A stretch of 25,605 bases of DNA from a virus: IMG/VR virus record IMGVR_UViG_3300036886_000009, positions 1-25,605 of that record, one strand, 5' to 3'. The position numbers were made by a program, and so were the translations under genes. The notes under the pieces were generated by a model. That model was not told the origin of the DNA. It saw only the letters and a program-made list of their open reading frames with translations, and did no database searches. This document shows, in pieces, positions 15,224 through 22,966 of this stretch. Numbering within the stretch: the stretch's first letter is position 1; each line of letters begins with the position of its first letter.

Positions 15224-16864
15224 ATGCCAGAAAAAATGAGATTCTATGTTGAGGAGCAATTAAGTGAGCATATGGCTGAGACGCCAGAAGGGTTTCTGCT
15301 TTGCTTAGGAGTTCCGATTACTCGGACAGGCGAATTTCTTTATAAGGCAAACGAAGTCCCAGTAGAAGCAGATCGCTCTGGGATGATTACGATCAAGCGC
15401 TTTGAAGAAGATGTGTTTGATGAAAAGGCTATGAAGAGTTTTGAAGGAAAGCCTGTTACGATCAATCACCCTTCTGGTTTTGTTGGTCCTGAGAATTGGG
15501 CAGGACTTGCTCATGGTCATTTGCAGAATGTCCGTAGGGGAGATAGAGAACAAAAGGATATGTTAGTTGCGGACATGCTCATTACGACTGCTGAGGCAAT
15601 TGAGCTTGTCAAGTCGGGGTTACGAGAAGTCTCATGCGGATATGATGCAGAGTATGAGCAGTTGGAAGAAGGAGTAGGGAAGCAAAAGGACATAGTTGGG
15701 AATCATGTCGCGTTAGTTATGAAAGGGAGGGCTGGTTCTCGGTGTGCAATCGGAGACACGGGTAAAATCTGTGACGGTTGTGGAAATTGCAGTTGTGGAA
15801 AAGAAAATAATGTAGAGGAGGTTAACATGGGAATTAAAGAGTTAAAAAAGAAATTGCGGGTTTGGATTGACTCTATGCCTACCGCAGATCAGGATCTTGA
15901 GGACAATCCCAAGGCAAATCGGGAAGACGCCAAGATTCGAAAAGAGTCGGCTGACAAGAAGGGCAAAGCCAAAGATGATGAGGAAGAAACTGGTACGGAT
16001 ATCGAGAAGAAGAAAAAAGGTGAATCCGAAGATACTGGCGAAGCAGCTGCTATGGTTGCAGAGGCAAAGACTGGCGCCGCTCTTACTGTCAAAGATGATG
16101 ACGATGAGGAAGATAATAAAGACCTCAAAGAAGATGAGAAAGGCAAGGGTCTGAAAGCCAAAGACAAAAAGGCTAAGGACAAAGATGAAGATGAAGATGA
16201 AGATGAAGATGAAGAAACAATTGATGCAGAAGATCCAGCTGCTGTTAAAAAACTGAAGAACGATGTTGAAAAGGCTGCTATTCTTGCTCTTGACAATGAT
16301 GGGGATGACGATGAAGATGACAAGAAGGATTTGAAGGAACAGGTCAAAGATCTTCGTCGGGCTATTAAAGACATGGCCGCTTCTCAGAAGAAGTTCCAAG
16401 ATGGTGTTGCCAAGGTTATTAAGGATGCAGAAGCAGCAGAGGAAGCAGAAGCAGAGAAAGAGACGAAGGAAAAGAATGAGACTGCTGACTGTGATGCTAC
16501 CTGGAATGAAACTGCTCATGCAGCGGAGATCCTGTTCCCAGGGATGCATCTCCGGAAGCCTACCAAAGATCATGGCTCAAGAATGCGAGAGATTAAGATT
16601 ACTGCATTGCGAGGGGCCTCGCTTCGTCCTGATAGTAAAGATGTTGTTGAAAAGATTGTCAAGGGCAGAGCATTCAGCAAAATGACAAACGATGCTCTGG
16701 ATGTGGCCTTCACCGGTGCTGCCGAGTTATTGTCAGCATTGAACAACGGAAAGGTCGGTAGAGGTTCTATTGCCATCGAGACGAAGGATTTCGGTTCGCT
16801 GTCGAAAATCCAGGAGATCGAAAAGGCCAATAAGAAGTTCTATAAAACGCATGGACATGTGTAA
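15224..16864 (+). CDS. Prohead protease-scaffold fusion (DUF2213)
   Basis: A 546-residue protein. Residues 1 to about 180 form a DUF2213 prohead protease domain: H82 in TINHP and S137 in REVSCGYDAEY are the likely catalytic His and Ser, in the order seen in prohead proteases of the herpesvirus-assemblin type. A Cys cluster (C183, C186, C189, C191) marks the domain boundary. The remainder is a very acidic, Lys/Glu/Asp-rich scaffold (about 202-430) with a folded C-terminal segment (about 430-546), which probably binds the capsid shell. The protease should remove scaffold and trim head proteins during maturation. ATG 15224 follows AAGAGG at 15212-15217. A TTG at 15221 is less likely. Confidence 0.85.
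   Translation: MPEKMRFYVEEQLSEHMAETPEGFLLCLGVPITRTGEFLYKANEVPVEADRSGMITIKRFEEDVFDEKAMKSFEGKPVTINHPSGFVGPENWAGLAHGHLQNVRRGDREQKDMLVADMLITTAEAIELVKSGLREVSCGYDAEYEQLEEGVGKQKDIVGNHVALVMKGRAGSRCAIGDTGKICDGCGNCSCGKENNVEEVNMGIKELKKKLRVWIDSMPTADQDLEDNPKANREDAKIRKESADKKGKAKDDEEETGTDIEKKKKGESEDTGEAAAMVAEAKTGAALTVKDDDDEEDNKDLKEDEKGKGLKAKDKKAKDKDEDEDEDEDEETIDAEDPAAVKKLKNDVEKAAILALDNDGDDDEDDKKDLKEQVKDLRRAIKDMAASQKKFQDGVAKVIKDAEAAEEAEAEKETKEKNETADCDATWNETAHAAEILFPGMHLRKPTKDHGSRMREIKITALRGASLRPDSKDVVEKIVKGRAFSKMTNDALDVAFTGAAELLSALNNGKVGRGSIAIETKDFGSLSKIQEIEKANKKFYKTHGHV
15816..15829 (+). promoter_or_regulatory. Internal ribosome binding site for scaffold
   Basis: AGGAGGT at 15816-15822 lies 5 nt before ATG 15827, inside and in frame with the protease-scaffold gene. 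It is among the best ribosome binding sites in the window and falls exactly at the boundary between protease and scaffold domains, so it is unlikely to be accidental. Confidence 0.7.
15827..16864 (+). CDS. Scaffold protein from internal in-frame start
   Basis: Probable separate scaffold product of 345 residues, made from an internal ATG in the protease-scaffold gene and sharing its C-terminus. It begins MGIKELKKKLRVWIDSMP right after the Cys cluster that closes the protease domain. Making many scaffold copies relative to protease by an internal start is known for lambda C/Nu3 and related phages. The product is acidic coiled coil, with a run of Glu/Asp encoded by the repeat at 16184-16213 and a more ordered C-terminal 115 residues. 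Existence as a separate protein is inferred from the ribosome binding site and domain boundary. Confidence 0.65.
   Translation: MGIKELKKKLRVWIDSMPTADQDLEDNPKANREDAKIRKESADKKGKAKDDEEETGTDIEKKKKGESEDTGEAAAMVAEAKTGAALTVKDDDDEEDNKDLKEDEKGKGLKAKDKKAKDKDEDEDEDEDEETIDAEDPAAVKKLKNDVEKAAILALDNDGDDDEDDKKDLKEQVKDLRRAIKDMAASQKKFQDGVAKVIKDAEAAEEAEAEKETKEKNETADCDATWNETAHAAEILFPGMHLRKPTKDHGSRMREIKITALRGASLRPDSKDVVEKIVKGRAFSKMTNDALDVAFTGAAELLSALNNGKVGRGSIAIETKDFGSLSKIQEIEKANKKFYKTHGHV
16184..16213 (+). repeat. (GATGAA)5 hexanucleotide repeat
   Basis: Five exact tandem GATGAA units encode alternating Asp-Glu in the scaffold. As a six-base unit it can gain or lose copies without shifting frame, so it would vary acidic-tract length rather than switch the gene off. 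Confidence 0.85.
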
Positions 16865-16899
16865 AAGATAAAATAAACTAACTCAAGGAGGAAATAATT

Positions 16900-17391
16900 A
16901 TGACAGCATATTTGTACAGAATGCCCGCAGGTATTCCTGGTGATCTGACTCGTAGGGAACATTGCAAGGTTGAACAACAGCAGATGGATCCGAATTATCC
17001 TTGCTTGTTTTTTGGGATTCCTGTTAAAATGGTATCCGGTCTTATCCGGCCCATGACTGCTGGAGATACTTCTCAGCCTTACGGATTCCTGGTTCGGCCT
17101 TTTCCGACCCAGAGACAGACAAATGAAATTCTCGGTGTTGCAACGCCAGATCCTACTCAGATCTGTGATGTCATGGTCAGTGGTTACATGACAGTGAAGG
17201 TTTACGAGGGAACTCCGGCAAAGAATGGTGCAGTGTATTATCGTGGACAGGCTGGTTCGCCTGCTGGTAACCTTGGACAGCTGGAAACAGATTCGTCTGG
17301 TTCTCCTACGATCAACACGGCTATCACGAATTGCCGCTTCATGGGTACTTTCGATGCCAACGGATTTGGTGAGATCGCGTTCAACGTGTAA
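16900..17391 (+). CDS. Capsid cement/decoration protein (gp24-like)
   Basis: A 163-residue protein resembling the structural cement proteins placed just before DUF2184-type major capsid genes. It has an N-terminal MPAGIPGDLTRREHCKVEQQ stretch, then beta-rich segments with many Gly, Pro and Val (FGIPVKMVSGLIRPM, DVMVSGYMTVKVYEGTPAKN). Such proteins bind the outside of the mature shell and stabilise it. AAGGAGG (16885-16891) is a near-ideal ribosome binding site with 8-nt spacing, and codon choice is more GC-rich than in the accessory genes, both fitting high expression. The function is assigned from family likeness and position. Confidence 0.75.
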   Translation: MTAYLYRMPAGIPGDLTRREHCKVEQQQMDPNYPCLFFGIPVKMVSGLIRPMTAGDTSQPYGFLVRPFPTQRQTNEILGVATPDPTQICDVMVSGYMTVKVYEGTPAKNGAVYYRGQAGSPAGNLGQLETDSSGSPTINTAITNCRFMGTFDANGFGEIAFNV

Positions 17392-17429
17392 TTGAAAATT
17401 TAACATTCCAATGAAGGAGGAAAAATAAC

Positions 17430-18416
17430 ATGAATGGTATGATGACATTTGATAGAATGACTCTTGACAGCACCGGTGCATTTCTGGTTGGTGAACTCGA
17501 GAGACTCGACCAAAAGCTTCATGAGCCTTTGGTTGCTGTAACATGGGGAAGGGATATCGATCTGCGTGAAGACGTTTCCATTGCTGATGAGTCTTCGTCT
17601 TTTACGAACAGCACCTTCGCCGCTGCTGGTGGTATTAACTCCAGTGGTAAAAATTTCATCGGCAAGAACACCAATGCAATTCCAGGCGTTGGGCTGGACA
17701 TTGGTAAAACTGTTAGCCCCTTGTATCTCTGGGGTTCTGAAATTTCCTACACCATTCCGGAACTGCTTTCCGCCCAGCAGCTTGGTCGCCCGGTCGACGA
17801 GCAGAAGTTCGCAGGCATGCAGTTGAAATGGCAGATGGACATTGACGAGATGGTCTACATTGGCGACTCTGGTATGGCTAAATACGGTCTTGTCAATTCG
17901 GTCGCAGCAGTTACTACAGGTTTCGTTGCTGCTGGTGCTCTGACCTTTACGGCGTGGACGAAGAAGACCCCAGCTGAGATTCTGGCTGATGTTAATGCCC
18001 TGATCAACTCCTGCTGGTCAGCTGCTGGCTTTGCAATTTGCCCCAGCAAGCTTCTTCTGCCTCCGGCGCAGTTTGCATACCTGGTGTCTCAGGTTGTTTC
18101 TACTGCCGGTAATATCTCGATCTTGAAGTTCCTGCAGGACAACTGCATCAGCAACAGCATCAATGGTAAGCCTCTGGACATTCAGCCCTGCAAGTGGTTG
18201 ACTGGTCGTGGCGCTAATGCAGGTTCTCCGTCTACGGCAACTGACCGCATGATGGTTTATACCCAGGACAAGATCCGGGTGCGGTATCCTCTGGTTCCTC
18301 TGCAGAGAACTCCGCTTGAGTACCGTTCTATTTATCACATGACGACTTACTTCGGTCGCCTTGGTGTTCTGGAATGGGTGTATCCCGAAACGGCGTACTA
18401 CGCTGATGGTATCTAA
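17430..18416 (+). CDS. Major capsid protein (DUF2184, HK97 fold)
   Basis: The major head subunit, 328 residues, of the DUF2184 family, a branch of the HK97 fold. Supporting segments include DRMTLDSTGAFLVGELERLD near the N-terminus, WGSEISYTIPELLSAQQLG, then MQLKWQMDIDEMVYIGDS and the C-terminal YHMTTYFGRLGVLEWVYPET. The order after protease/scaffold and cement genes is typical. AAGGAGG at 17414-17420 precedes ATG 17430 with 9-nt spacing. Codon use is noticeably more GC-rich than in most other genes here, as expected for the most highly made protein. No tag or obvious N-terminal propeptide is visible. Confidence 0.9.
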   Translation: MNGMMTFDRMTLDSTGAFLVGELERLDQKLHEPLVAVTWGRDIDLREDVSIADESSSFTNSTFAAAGGINSSGKNFIGKNTNAIPGVGLDIGKTVSPLYLWGSEISYTIPELLSAQQLGRPVDEQKFAGMQLKWQMDIDEMVYIGDSGMAKYGLVNSVAAVTTGFVAAGALTFTAWTKKTPAEILADVNALINSCWSAAGFAICPSKLLLPPAQFAYLVSQVVSTAGNISILKFLQDNCISNSINGKPLDIQPCKWLTGRGANAGSPSTATDRMMVYTQDKIRVRYPLVPLQRTPLEYRSIYHMTTYFGRLGVLEWVYPETAYYADGI

Positions 18417-18456
18417 TCAGCTTGGTGTCCGATTGAAATTCTAAAGGAGAATTGTC

Positions 18457-18939
18457 ATGAAGATAACATTGAAACGCCCGATAGCATTGGGCTTCGGGCT
18501 TATGGGTGATCAGCTTGATCTTAAAGCTGGAGAACACATTATTGACGATGCATGGGCATCTGATACTTTTGTGAAGTCATTAATTGCATCCGGAGACATC
18601 GTCATGGGTGGCGATGTCCCGGTTGCACCTAACCAGCTGAGTTACGGTCAAGGTCCTATCCGAATGCCAGAATCTGGTTCAATCAAGAATATTGAACAAC
18701 CTAAGAAAGTAGGTACTCTGAAGTACGACATGGATAAGGTTGTATTCACTGAGTCTGGACCAAAGAAAGTTGATATCCCTGTTGATGCTACATTGGTTGA
18801 TGATGATGCAGAGTCAGGTATTGATGATGCTGCTCTTGATTCTGAAATCAAAGATGATGAAGAAAAAATTGCAGTTCTTCAGGAAGATGTTGAAAAGAAA
18901 ACAGTATTAAAGAAAAGATCCAAGAAGAAGGAGTCATAA
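18457..18939 (+). CDS. Hypothetical protein after the major capsid gene
   Basis: A 160-residue protein I cannot assign to a family. The N-terminal third looks folded (KITLKRPIALGFGLMGDQLD, AGEHIIDDAWASDTFVKSLI); the rest is charged and probably disordered, ending in a strongly basic tail (KKTVLKKRSKKKES). Genes of this size commonly follow the major capsid gene in this type of phage, where they may act as head-completion or accessory capsid factors. AAAGGAGA lies 6-8 nt before ATG 18457. Confidence 0.75.
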   Translation: MKITLKRPIALGFGLMGDQLDLKAGEHIIDDAWASDTFVKSLIASGDIVMGGDVPVAPNQLSYGQGPIRMPESGSIKNIEQPKKVGTLKYDMDKVVFTESGPKKVDIPVDATLVDDDAESGIDDAALDSEIKDDEEKIAVLQEDVEKKTVLKKRSKKKES

Positions 18940-18941
18940 CA

Positions 18942-19334
18942 ATGGCTTTTGATTTAACTGTCTTCCGGACAAATTTTCCAGAGTTTGCTGATCAAAGTGT
19001 ATATCCTCTTACGCTCATAATATTCTGGGCTGGTATTGGAGATACAATGTTGAATACTGATCGTTGGGGGGATATCAGAGATCAAGGGCTTCAGTTGTAT
19101 GTTGCTCATGAGATCACATTGTCAGTAAGGAATCAGTCAGTAGGAGCAATCCCAGGAGGCGCTCCTGGGTTAGGGGCAGGAGTGATTAGTAATATAAGTG
19201 TTGGAGGAATTTCTGTTGGAATTGATACTCAAGCTTCTATTGAAAGTTACTCTGGCCATTACAATGAAACAAATTACGGTAGACAGTTTATCAGGTTAGC
19301 AAAAATGGTTGGAATGGGAGGAGCCCAAGTATAA
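18942..19334 (+). CDS. Head-tail connector/adaptor (DUF4054)
   Basis: A 130-residue DUF4054 protein, the likely adaptor that docks on the portal after packaging. The N-terminus (FRTNFPEFADQSVYPLTLI) and the C-terminal half (SYSGHYNETNYGRQFIRLAK) are typical of the family; a Gly-rich loop (GAIPGGAPGLGAGV) lies between them. AAGAAGGAG precedes ATG 18942 at good spacing. It is the first of four neck genes before the sheath. Confidence 0.85.
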   Translation: MAFDLTVFRTNFPEFADQSVYPLTLIIFWAGIGDTMLNTDRWGDIRDQGLQLYVAHEITLSVRNQSVGAIPGGAPGLGAGVISNISVGGISVGIDTQASIESYSGHYNETNYGRQFIRLAKMVGMGGAQV

Positions 19335-19873
19335 TGTTTGATGTTAATTTTAGAATGACAACCAAAGTTGATCGTGTACAAAAAATGGTTAATGACATTT
19401 TAAAATTAACTAATAAGCAAGTTCTAGTAGGAGTTCCTGATGATAAGAATCAAAGAAAAGAAGGTCCTATTGGGAATGCAGCTCTTGCTTATATACACGA
19501 TAAGGGTTCTCCTTTGCAAGGAATTCCAGCAAGACCGTTTATGGAACCAGGAATCAATCAGGTGCAAGACAGAATTAACACTCATATGCTGGCAACAGCT
19601 AAGGCTGAATTAGAAGGGGATCAAGATAAAGTTGATCGTCATTTAAGTGCAGCAGGTATGATTGCTCAGAATAGTATTAAAAGAGTTATTAATGAGGGAG
19701 TTGGTTTTGCTCCGATTAAAAGATCTACAGCCCTAGCACGATTGAGAAAGAGGAAAGGTGCTGATAAATGGAGTAAAGAAAAAAGAGAAGATATTATTGA
19801 AGGCATGCAGCCTCTAGTAGCTACAGGACAATTGAGAAACAGTATAACCTATGTTGTGGCGGATAAGGAATGA
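19334..19873 (+). CDS. Neck/tail completion protein (HK97 gp10-like)
   Basis: A 179-residue neck or tail-completion protein. The segment NAALAYIHDKGSPLQGIPARPFMEPGI is diagnostic of the HK97 gp10-like/Mu gpG-related group: AxIHxxGSP, then IPARPF and PG. A C-terminal LVATGQLRNSITYVV closes the domain. It starts at ATG 19334, overlapping the previous stop (TAATG), with GGAGGAG upstream. Such proteins join head and tail or cap the tail tube. Confidence 0.85.
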   Translation: MFDVNFRMTTKVDRVQKMVNDILKLTNKQVLVGVPDDKNQRKEGPIGNAALAYIHDKGSPLQGIPARPFMEPGINQVQDRINTHMLATAKAELEGDQDKVDRHLSAAGMIAQNSIKRVINEGVGFAPIKRSTALARLRKRKGADKWSKEKREDIIEGMQPLVATGQLRNSITYVVADKE

Positions 19874-20238
19874 TCAATCTATCTAGTATAGTAATGTCTC
19901 CTCTTTTTGTACAGCCTTTTAAGGTAAGAAGAAGTAATGGAGAATTTGGTGAAGGAGGATGGAAGGAGATTGCTCAAGTTCCAGATTCATTCACAATGTG
20001 GGGAACAGTTGTACCAGCTAATGAGAGGGAGTTAAAACAAGTTCCAGAAGCAGATAGGGCAATGGCTGGAATGCAATTCTTTACGACTCAGCCTCTTTAT
20101 ACTACAAGAAGTGGACAGTATAAAGGAACATCTGATAAGGTGATCTGGAATGGAGATGAGTATAAAATTCTTCAGTGCATGCCTTACAGTGATTATGGAT
20201 TTTGGAAATCAACAGGTCAGAGGACTTCAGGAGATTAA
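19870..20238 (+). CDS. Head-closure/stopper-like neck protein
   Basis: A 122-residue beta-rich protein between the completion and neck-terminator genes. WNGDEYKILQCMPYSDYGFWKSTG at its end resembles small neck proteins of myoviruses in this gene order. ATG 19870 overlaps the previous stop by four bases. Placement suggests the stopper that closes the head after packaging, but the motif evidence is weaker than for its neighbours. Confidence 0.65.
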   Translation: MINLSSIVMSPLFVQPFKVRRSNGEFGEGGWKEIAQVPDSFTMWGTVVPANERELKQVPEADRAMAGMQFFTTQPLYTTRSGQYKGTSDKVIWNGDEYKILQCMPYSDYGFWKSTGQRTSGD

Positions 20239-20838
20239 ATGGCGGATGTAAATCTCTCCATTGAACAGATAGAAATAATATTCCAGAACATGATTATAGC
20301 AATGCTGGGATATACGAAGTCTGGTTCCCCTGCTAAGTATTCTAGTGATGCTTATTCTGCTGTTAGGATCTCGTGGCCTGATGAAGGAGCGCCTGCTTGG
20401 AAGAGAACAGAGGATGTGATTTTCCTAAGTGTATATGAAGATGATGATCTGATAAATCGACAAAGAGACGTGTTGTATACGAATATCGGATCCCCTACAA
20501 ATCTTAATCAGGCTATGTCATACACAAGGGTTATAAGAATTGACTTTGTTTTGTATGGCCCAAAAAGTTATGTCAATGCTCAATTGATAAGAGACTTGCT
20601 TTTCTATCAACAGTATCGTGAGACATTGGCTTTGCAAAAAATGTATTTGATTCCTGATATTGTTGCTCCAGTAAGAGCTCCAGAGTTATTCCAAGGGAGC
20701 TGGTGGGAAAGATGTGACATGAGTGCAAGATTTAATGAAGGAATCAACAGAGACTTAACAGTTCCATTCATAACTAGTGCGGAAGTCATTGTCAATGAGG
20801 ATGATAAAGGACAAGTGGCCGACGTAACAATTTCATAA
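20239..20838 (+). CDS. Neck terminator protein (gp12-like, LIC_12616 family)
   Basis: A 199-residue protein of the phage neck/tail terminator group. Recognisable stretches are SAVRISWPDEGAPAWKRTED, VIFLSVYEDDDLINRQRD, YTRVIRIDFVLYGPKSYVNA and a C-terminal MSARFNEGINRDLTVPFI. It starts immediately after the preceding stop with AGGAG 5 nt upstream. It likely ends the tail tube and sheath and connects them to the neck. Confidence 0.8.
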   Translation: MADVNLSIEQIEIIFQNMIIAMLGYTKSGSPAKYSSDAYSAVRISWPDEGAPAWKRTEDVIFLSVYEDDDLINRQRDVLYTNIGSPTNLNQAMSYTRVIRIDFVLYGPKSYVNAQLIRDLLFYQQYRETLALQKMYLIPDIVAPVRAPELFQGSWWERCDMSARFNEGINRDLTVPFITSAEVIVNEDDKGQVADVTIS

Positions 20839-20851
20839 GTGAGGTGAGAAT

Positions 20852-22009
20852 ATGGCAAATCCACAGACTTTAAATCTTGACTCCATTGTGACTATATCGG
20901 TGCAGGTGTCTCCTGTTTCTGCTCCGAGAAGCACTTTCAATCAGGCTCTCATTTTGGGGTCATCTACAGTTATTTCTACTGTAGAGAGAGTCAGAAAGTA
21001 TACACGACTTGCTGATATGCTTACGGACGGCTTCTTGGTTTCTAGTCCCGAGTATATTGCTGCTCAAATTTATTTCAGTCAGATTCCAACTCCATTGACT
21101 CTTTGGATTGGTCGTCAGGATAAAACAACTTCTCCAAATGAGACTTGTTTGCAAGCTTTGCAGGCTTGTCGGACAGCTAATTTCCAATGGTATATTGCCA
21201 TTGTCTTGAATGCTGTCAAAGCAGATCATATTGCGATTGCAGGTTACATTGAGACTGCGACTCCGTCCAGCCTTTATGCATTTACGACTAGTGATGCAGA
21301 TTGTTTGATTGGATTAACTTCTCCAGCAAACATTTTCACTTATCTTAAAAGCCTAGGGTATAAGAGAACCATTGGTCAGTATGCAACTACACAGAGCGCT
21401 TTGTATCCCAACAATATTTATGCTGTTGTAGCGGCTGTAGGGTATGCCTGCGGTCAGAATACGGGTCTGGCTAACTCAGCATTCACTCTAAAATTCAAAT
21501 CTCAGATTGGTATTGCTACGGAGCCTTTAACTCCTTCTCAGATTGCATTGATTGAAGGACAGAATGGAAATGTGTATCTGTCTTATGGTAACTTCTACAC
21601 AATCTTTGAGCAAGGACAAATGGCAGCAGCAAATTGGTTCTTTGACCAGGTGATTAATCTTGATATGCTGGTTAACAATATTCAGTTGACAATCATGGAT
21701 CTGTTGGCAAGCAATCCAAAGATTCCTCAGACAGATGTTGGTGTTGCTATGTTGATTCATGCTGTCAATCGTGCTTGCGATACAGCTGTGTCTGTTGGAT
21801 TCTTAGGTCCTGGAAATTGGAGTGGTGTCCAGATCCTAAATCTTAACAATGGGGATACAATGCCGAATGGTTATATTGCTCAGGCTGATTCTCTTGCTAA
21901 TCAATCAACAGCAGACAGAGCAGCTAGAAAAGCTCCTTCTATTTATCTTGCGATTAAACCAGCTGGTGCTGTCCATAGCGTGATAGTCGGTATTTACATT
22001 TCGGCATAA
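20852..22009 (+). CDS. Tail sheath protein (DUF3383)
   Basis: A 385-residue DUF3383 protein, the sheath of a contractile tail. N-terminal beta strands (LDSIVTISVQVSPVSAP, FNQALILGS) and a C-terminal domain with AIKPAGAVHSVIVGIYIS are as in the family. The internal segment EGQNGNVYLSYGNF is also typical, as is the position just before a tube gene. The gene tells us the virion contracts on infection. GAGGTGAG precedes ATG 20852. Confidence 0.9.
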   Translation: MANPQTLNLDSIVTISVQVSPVSAPRSTFNQALILGSSTVISTVERVRKYTRLADMLTDGFLVSSPEYIAAQIYFSQIPTPLTLWIGRQDKTTSPNETCLQALQACRTANFQWYIAIVLNAVKADHIAIAGYIETATPSSLYAFTTSDADCLIGLTSPANIFTYLKSLGYKRTIGQYATTQSALYPNNIYAVVAAVGYACGQNTGLANSAFTLKFKSQIGIATEPLTPSQIALIEGQNGNVYLSYGNFYTIFEQGQMAAANWFFDQVINLDMLVNNIQLTIMDLLASNPKIPQTDVGVAMLIHAVNRACDTAVSVGFLGPGNWSGVQILNLNNGDTMPNGYIAQADSLANQSTADRAARKAPSIYLAIKPAGAVHSVIVGIYISA

Positions 22010-22042
22010 CAAAAAAGGAAAATTTGAAGGAGGAATAAGAAT

Positions 22043-22477
22043 ATGCAAACTACCTATTCATTTTTAGACTTGTCTGGAGTCATTGCTCACCCTCTCGGAG
22101 GAACAATGAATTTCACAGGTCTTGGAACAGGTCAGGTAACTGTTTCGATGGCTCAGGAAAGATCTGCTATTGAGACTGCTGCAGACGGATCAGTAATGAT
22201 CAGTAAATTAGCAGGTAACAATGGTTCGATTCAAATTCAATGTCAGCAGACTTCATTTGTTCATAAATTTTTGCTGGAGCTTTATAACAAGCTTATTATT
22301 GCAGGCCCTGATCAGTGGGCTCAAGCAGCAGTATTGCTGAGGAACATATCTGACGGAACGAGCCATGTGGCAACAGGAGTTTGTTTCTCAAAAATTCCTG
22401 ATAAACTATATACACGACAAGGTCAGATGATTACTTGGTCACTTCTCGCAGGAGATATTCAAAGCGTGACTATGTAA
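22043..22477 (+). CDS. Tail tube protein (DUF3277-like)
   Basis: A 144-residue tail tube protein of the DUF3277/KPP10 type. It contains TYSFLDLSGVIAHPLGG at the N-terminus, the central MAQERSAIETAADGSVMISK and a C-terminal QGQMITWSLLAGDIQSV. It forms the inner tube through which DNA passes. AAGGAGG stands 8-10 nt before ATG 22043, and it directly follows the sheath gene, as expected. Confidence 0.85.
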   Translation: MQTTYSFLDLSGVIAHPLGGTMNFTGLGTGQVTVSMAQERSAIETAADGSVMISKLAGNNGSIQIQCQQTSFVHKFLLELYNKLIIAGPDQWAQAAVLLRNISDGTSHVATGVCFSKIPDKLYTRQGQMITWSLLAGDIQSVTM

Positions 22478-22510
22478 TTGTTTGACACTTACCTTTTAAA
22501 GGAGAGGGAA

Positions 22511-22966
22511 ATGTCTAAACGAGAAACTTTTAAAATTATTGAATCTTGTGGCCGGAGATGGCGCATTGATAAATTTAATGCGCTAACTGGCTCTTATGTT
22601 GTTTATCGTATTCTCTTCCAAATGCTTCCAGGCGGTCTAGAACAAGCTCAAGAAATTCAAGGTTTGAATCTACCGAAGGGTAGAGGTATTATGAATAGAC
22701 AGGATTTTGCAGAATTGCAAATGGACTGTCTATCTGTTTGTTCTGAGATTGTACAAGTTGGAAGCACAGAGGCAGAAATTCCTATAATTAGGAATGAAGC
22801 CTTTACGAGAGAAAATATTGAAGATGATACAATGCTTGTGATGACCCTTACATTACATGCATTGATGTTCAATGTGACAAGTTTTTTCGAAGGCGACGCA
22901 CTGAAGGATTTAGTATTAAGCTTTCAAACGAGCCTTCCTTCGAGTGCGTCAAGTGTGAAAACGTAG
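22511..22966 (+). CDS. Tail assembly chaperone, short form
   Basis: A 151-residue tail assembly chaperone, the protein that coats the tape measure before tube polymerisation. Its N-terminal RRWRIDKFNALTGSYVVYRI and helical body fit the KPP10-like chaperone group between tube and tape measure. ATG 22511 follows GGAGAGGG; the 11 extra residues in the upstream reading lack a site. The last residues after 126 (EGDALKDLVLSFQTSLPSSA) are translated only when ribosomes do not shift at 22882-22888. Confidence 0.8.
   Translation: MSKRETFKIIESCGRRWRIDKFNALTGSYVVYRILFQMLPGGLEQAQEIQGLNLPKGRGIMNRQDFAELQMDCLSVCSEIVQVGSTEAEIPIIRNEAFTRENIEDDTMLVMTLTLHALMFNVTSFFEGDALKDLVLSFQTSLPSSASSVKT

Noticed and set aside
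16184-16213. Hexanucleotide repeat as a phase-variation switch
   Set aside because: The unit length is a multiple of three, so copy changes would not alter the frame.
15842-16573. Long minus-strand frame of 243 codons opposite the scaffold region
   Set aside because: It is the mirror of the repetitive acidic Asp/Glu/Lys codons of the scaffold; low-complexity Phe/Ile-rich translation, no ribosome binding site.
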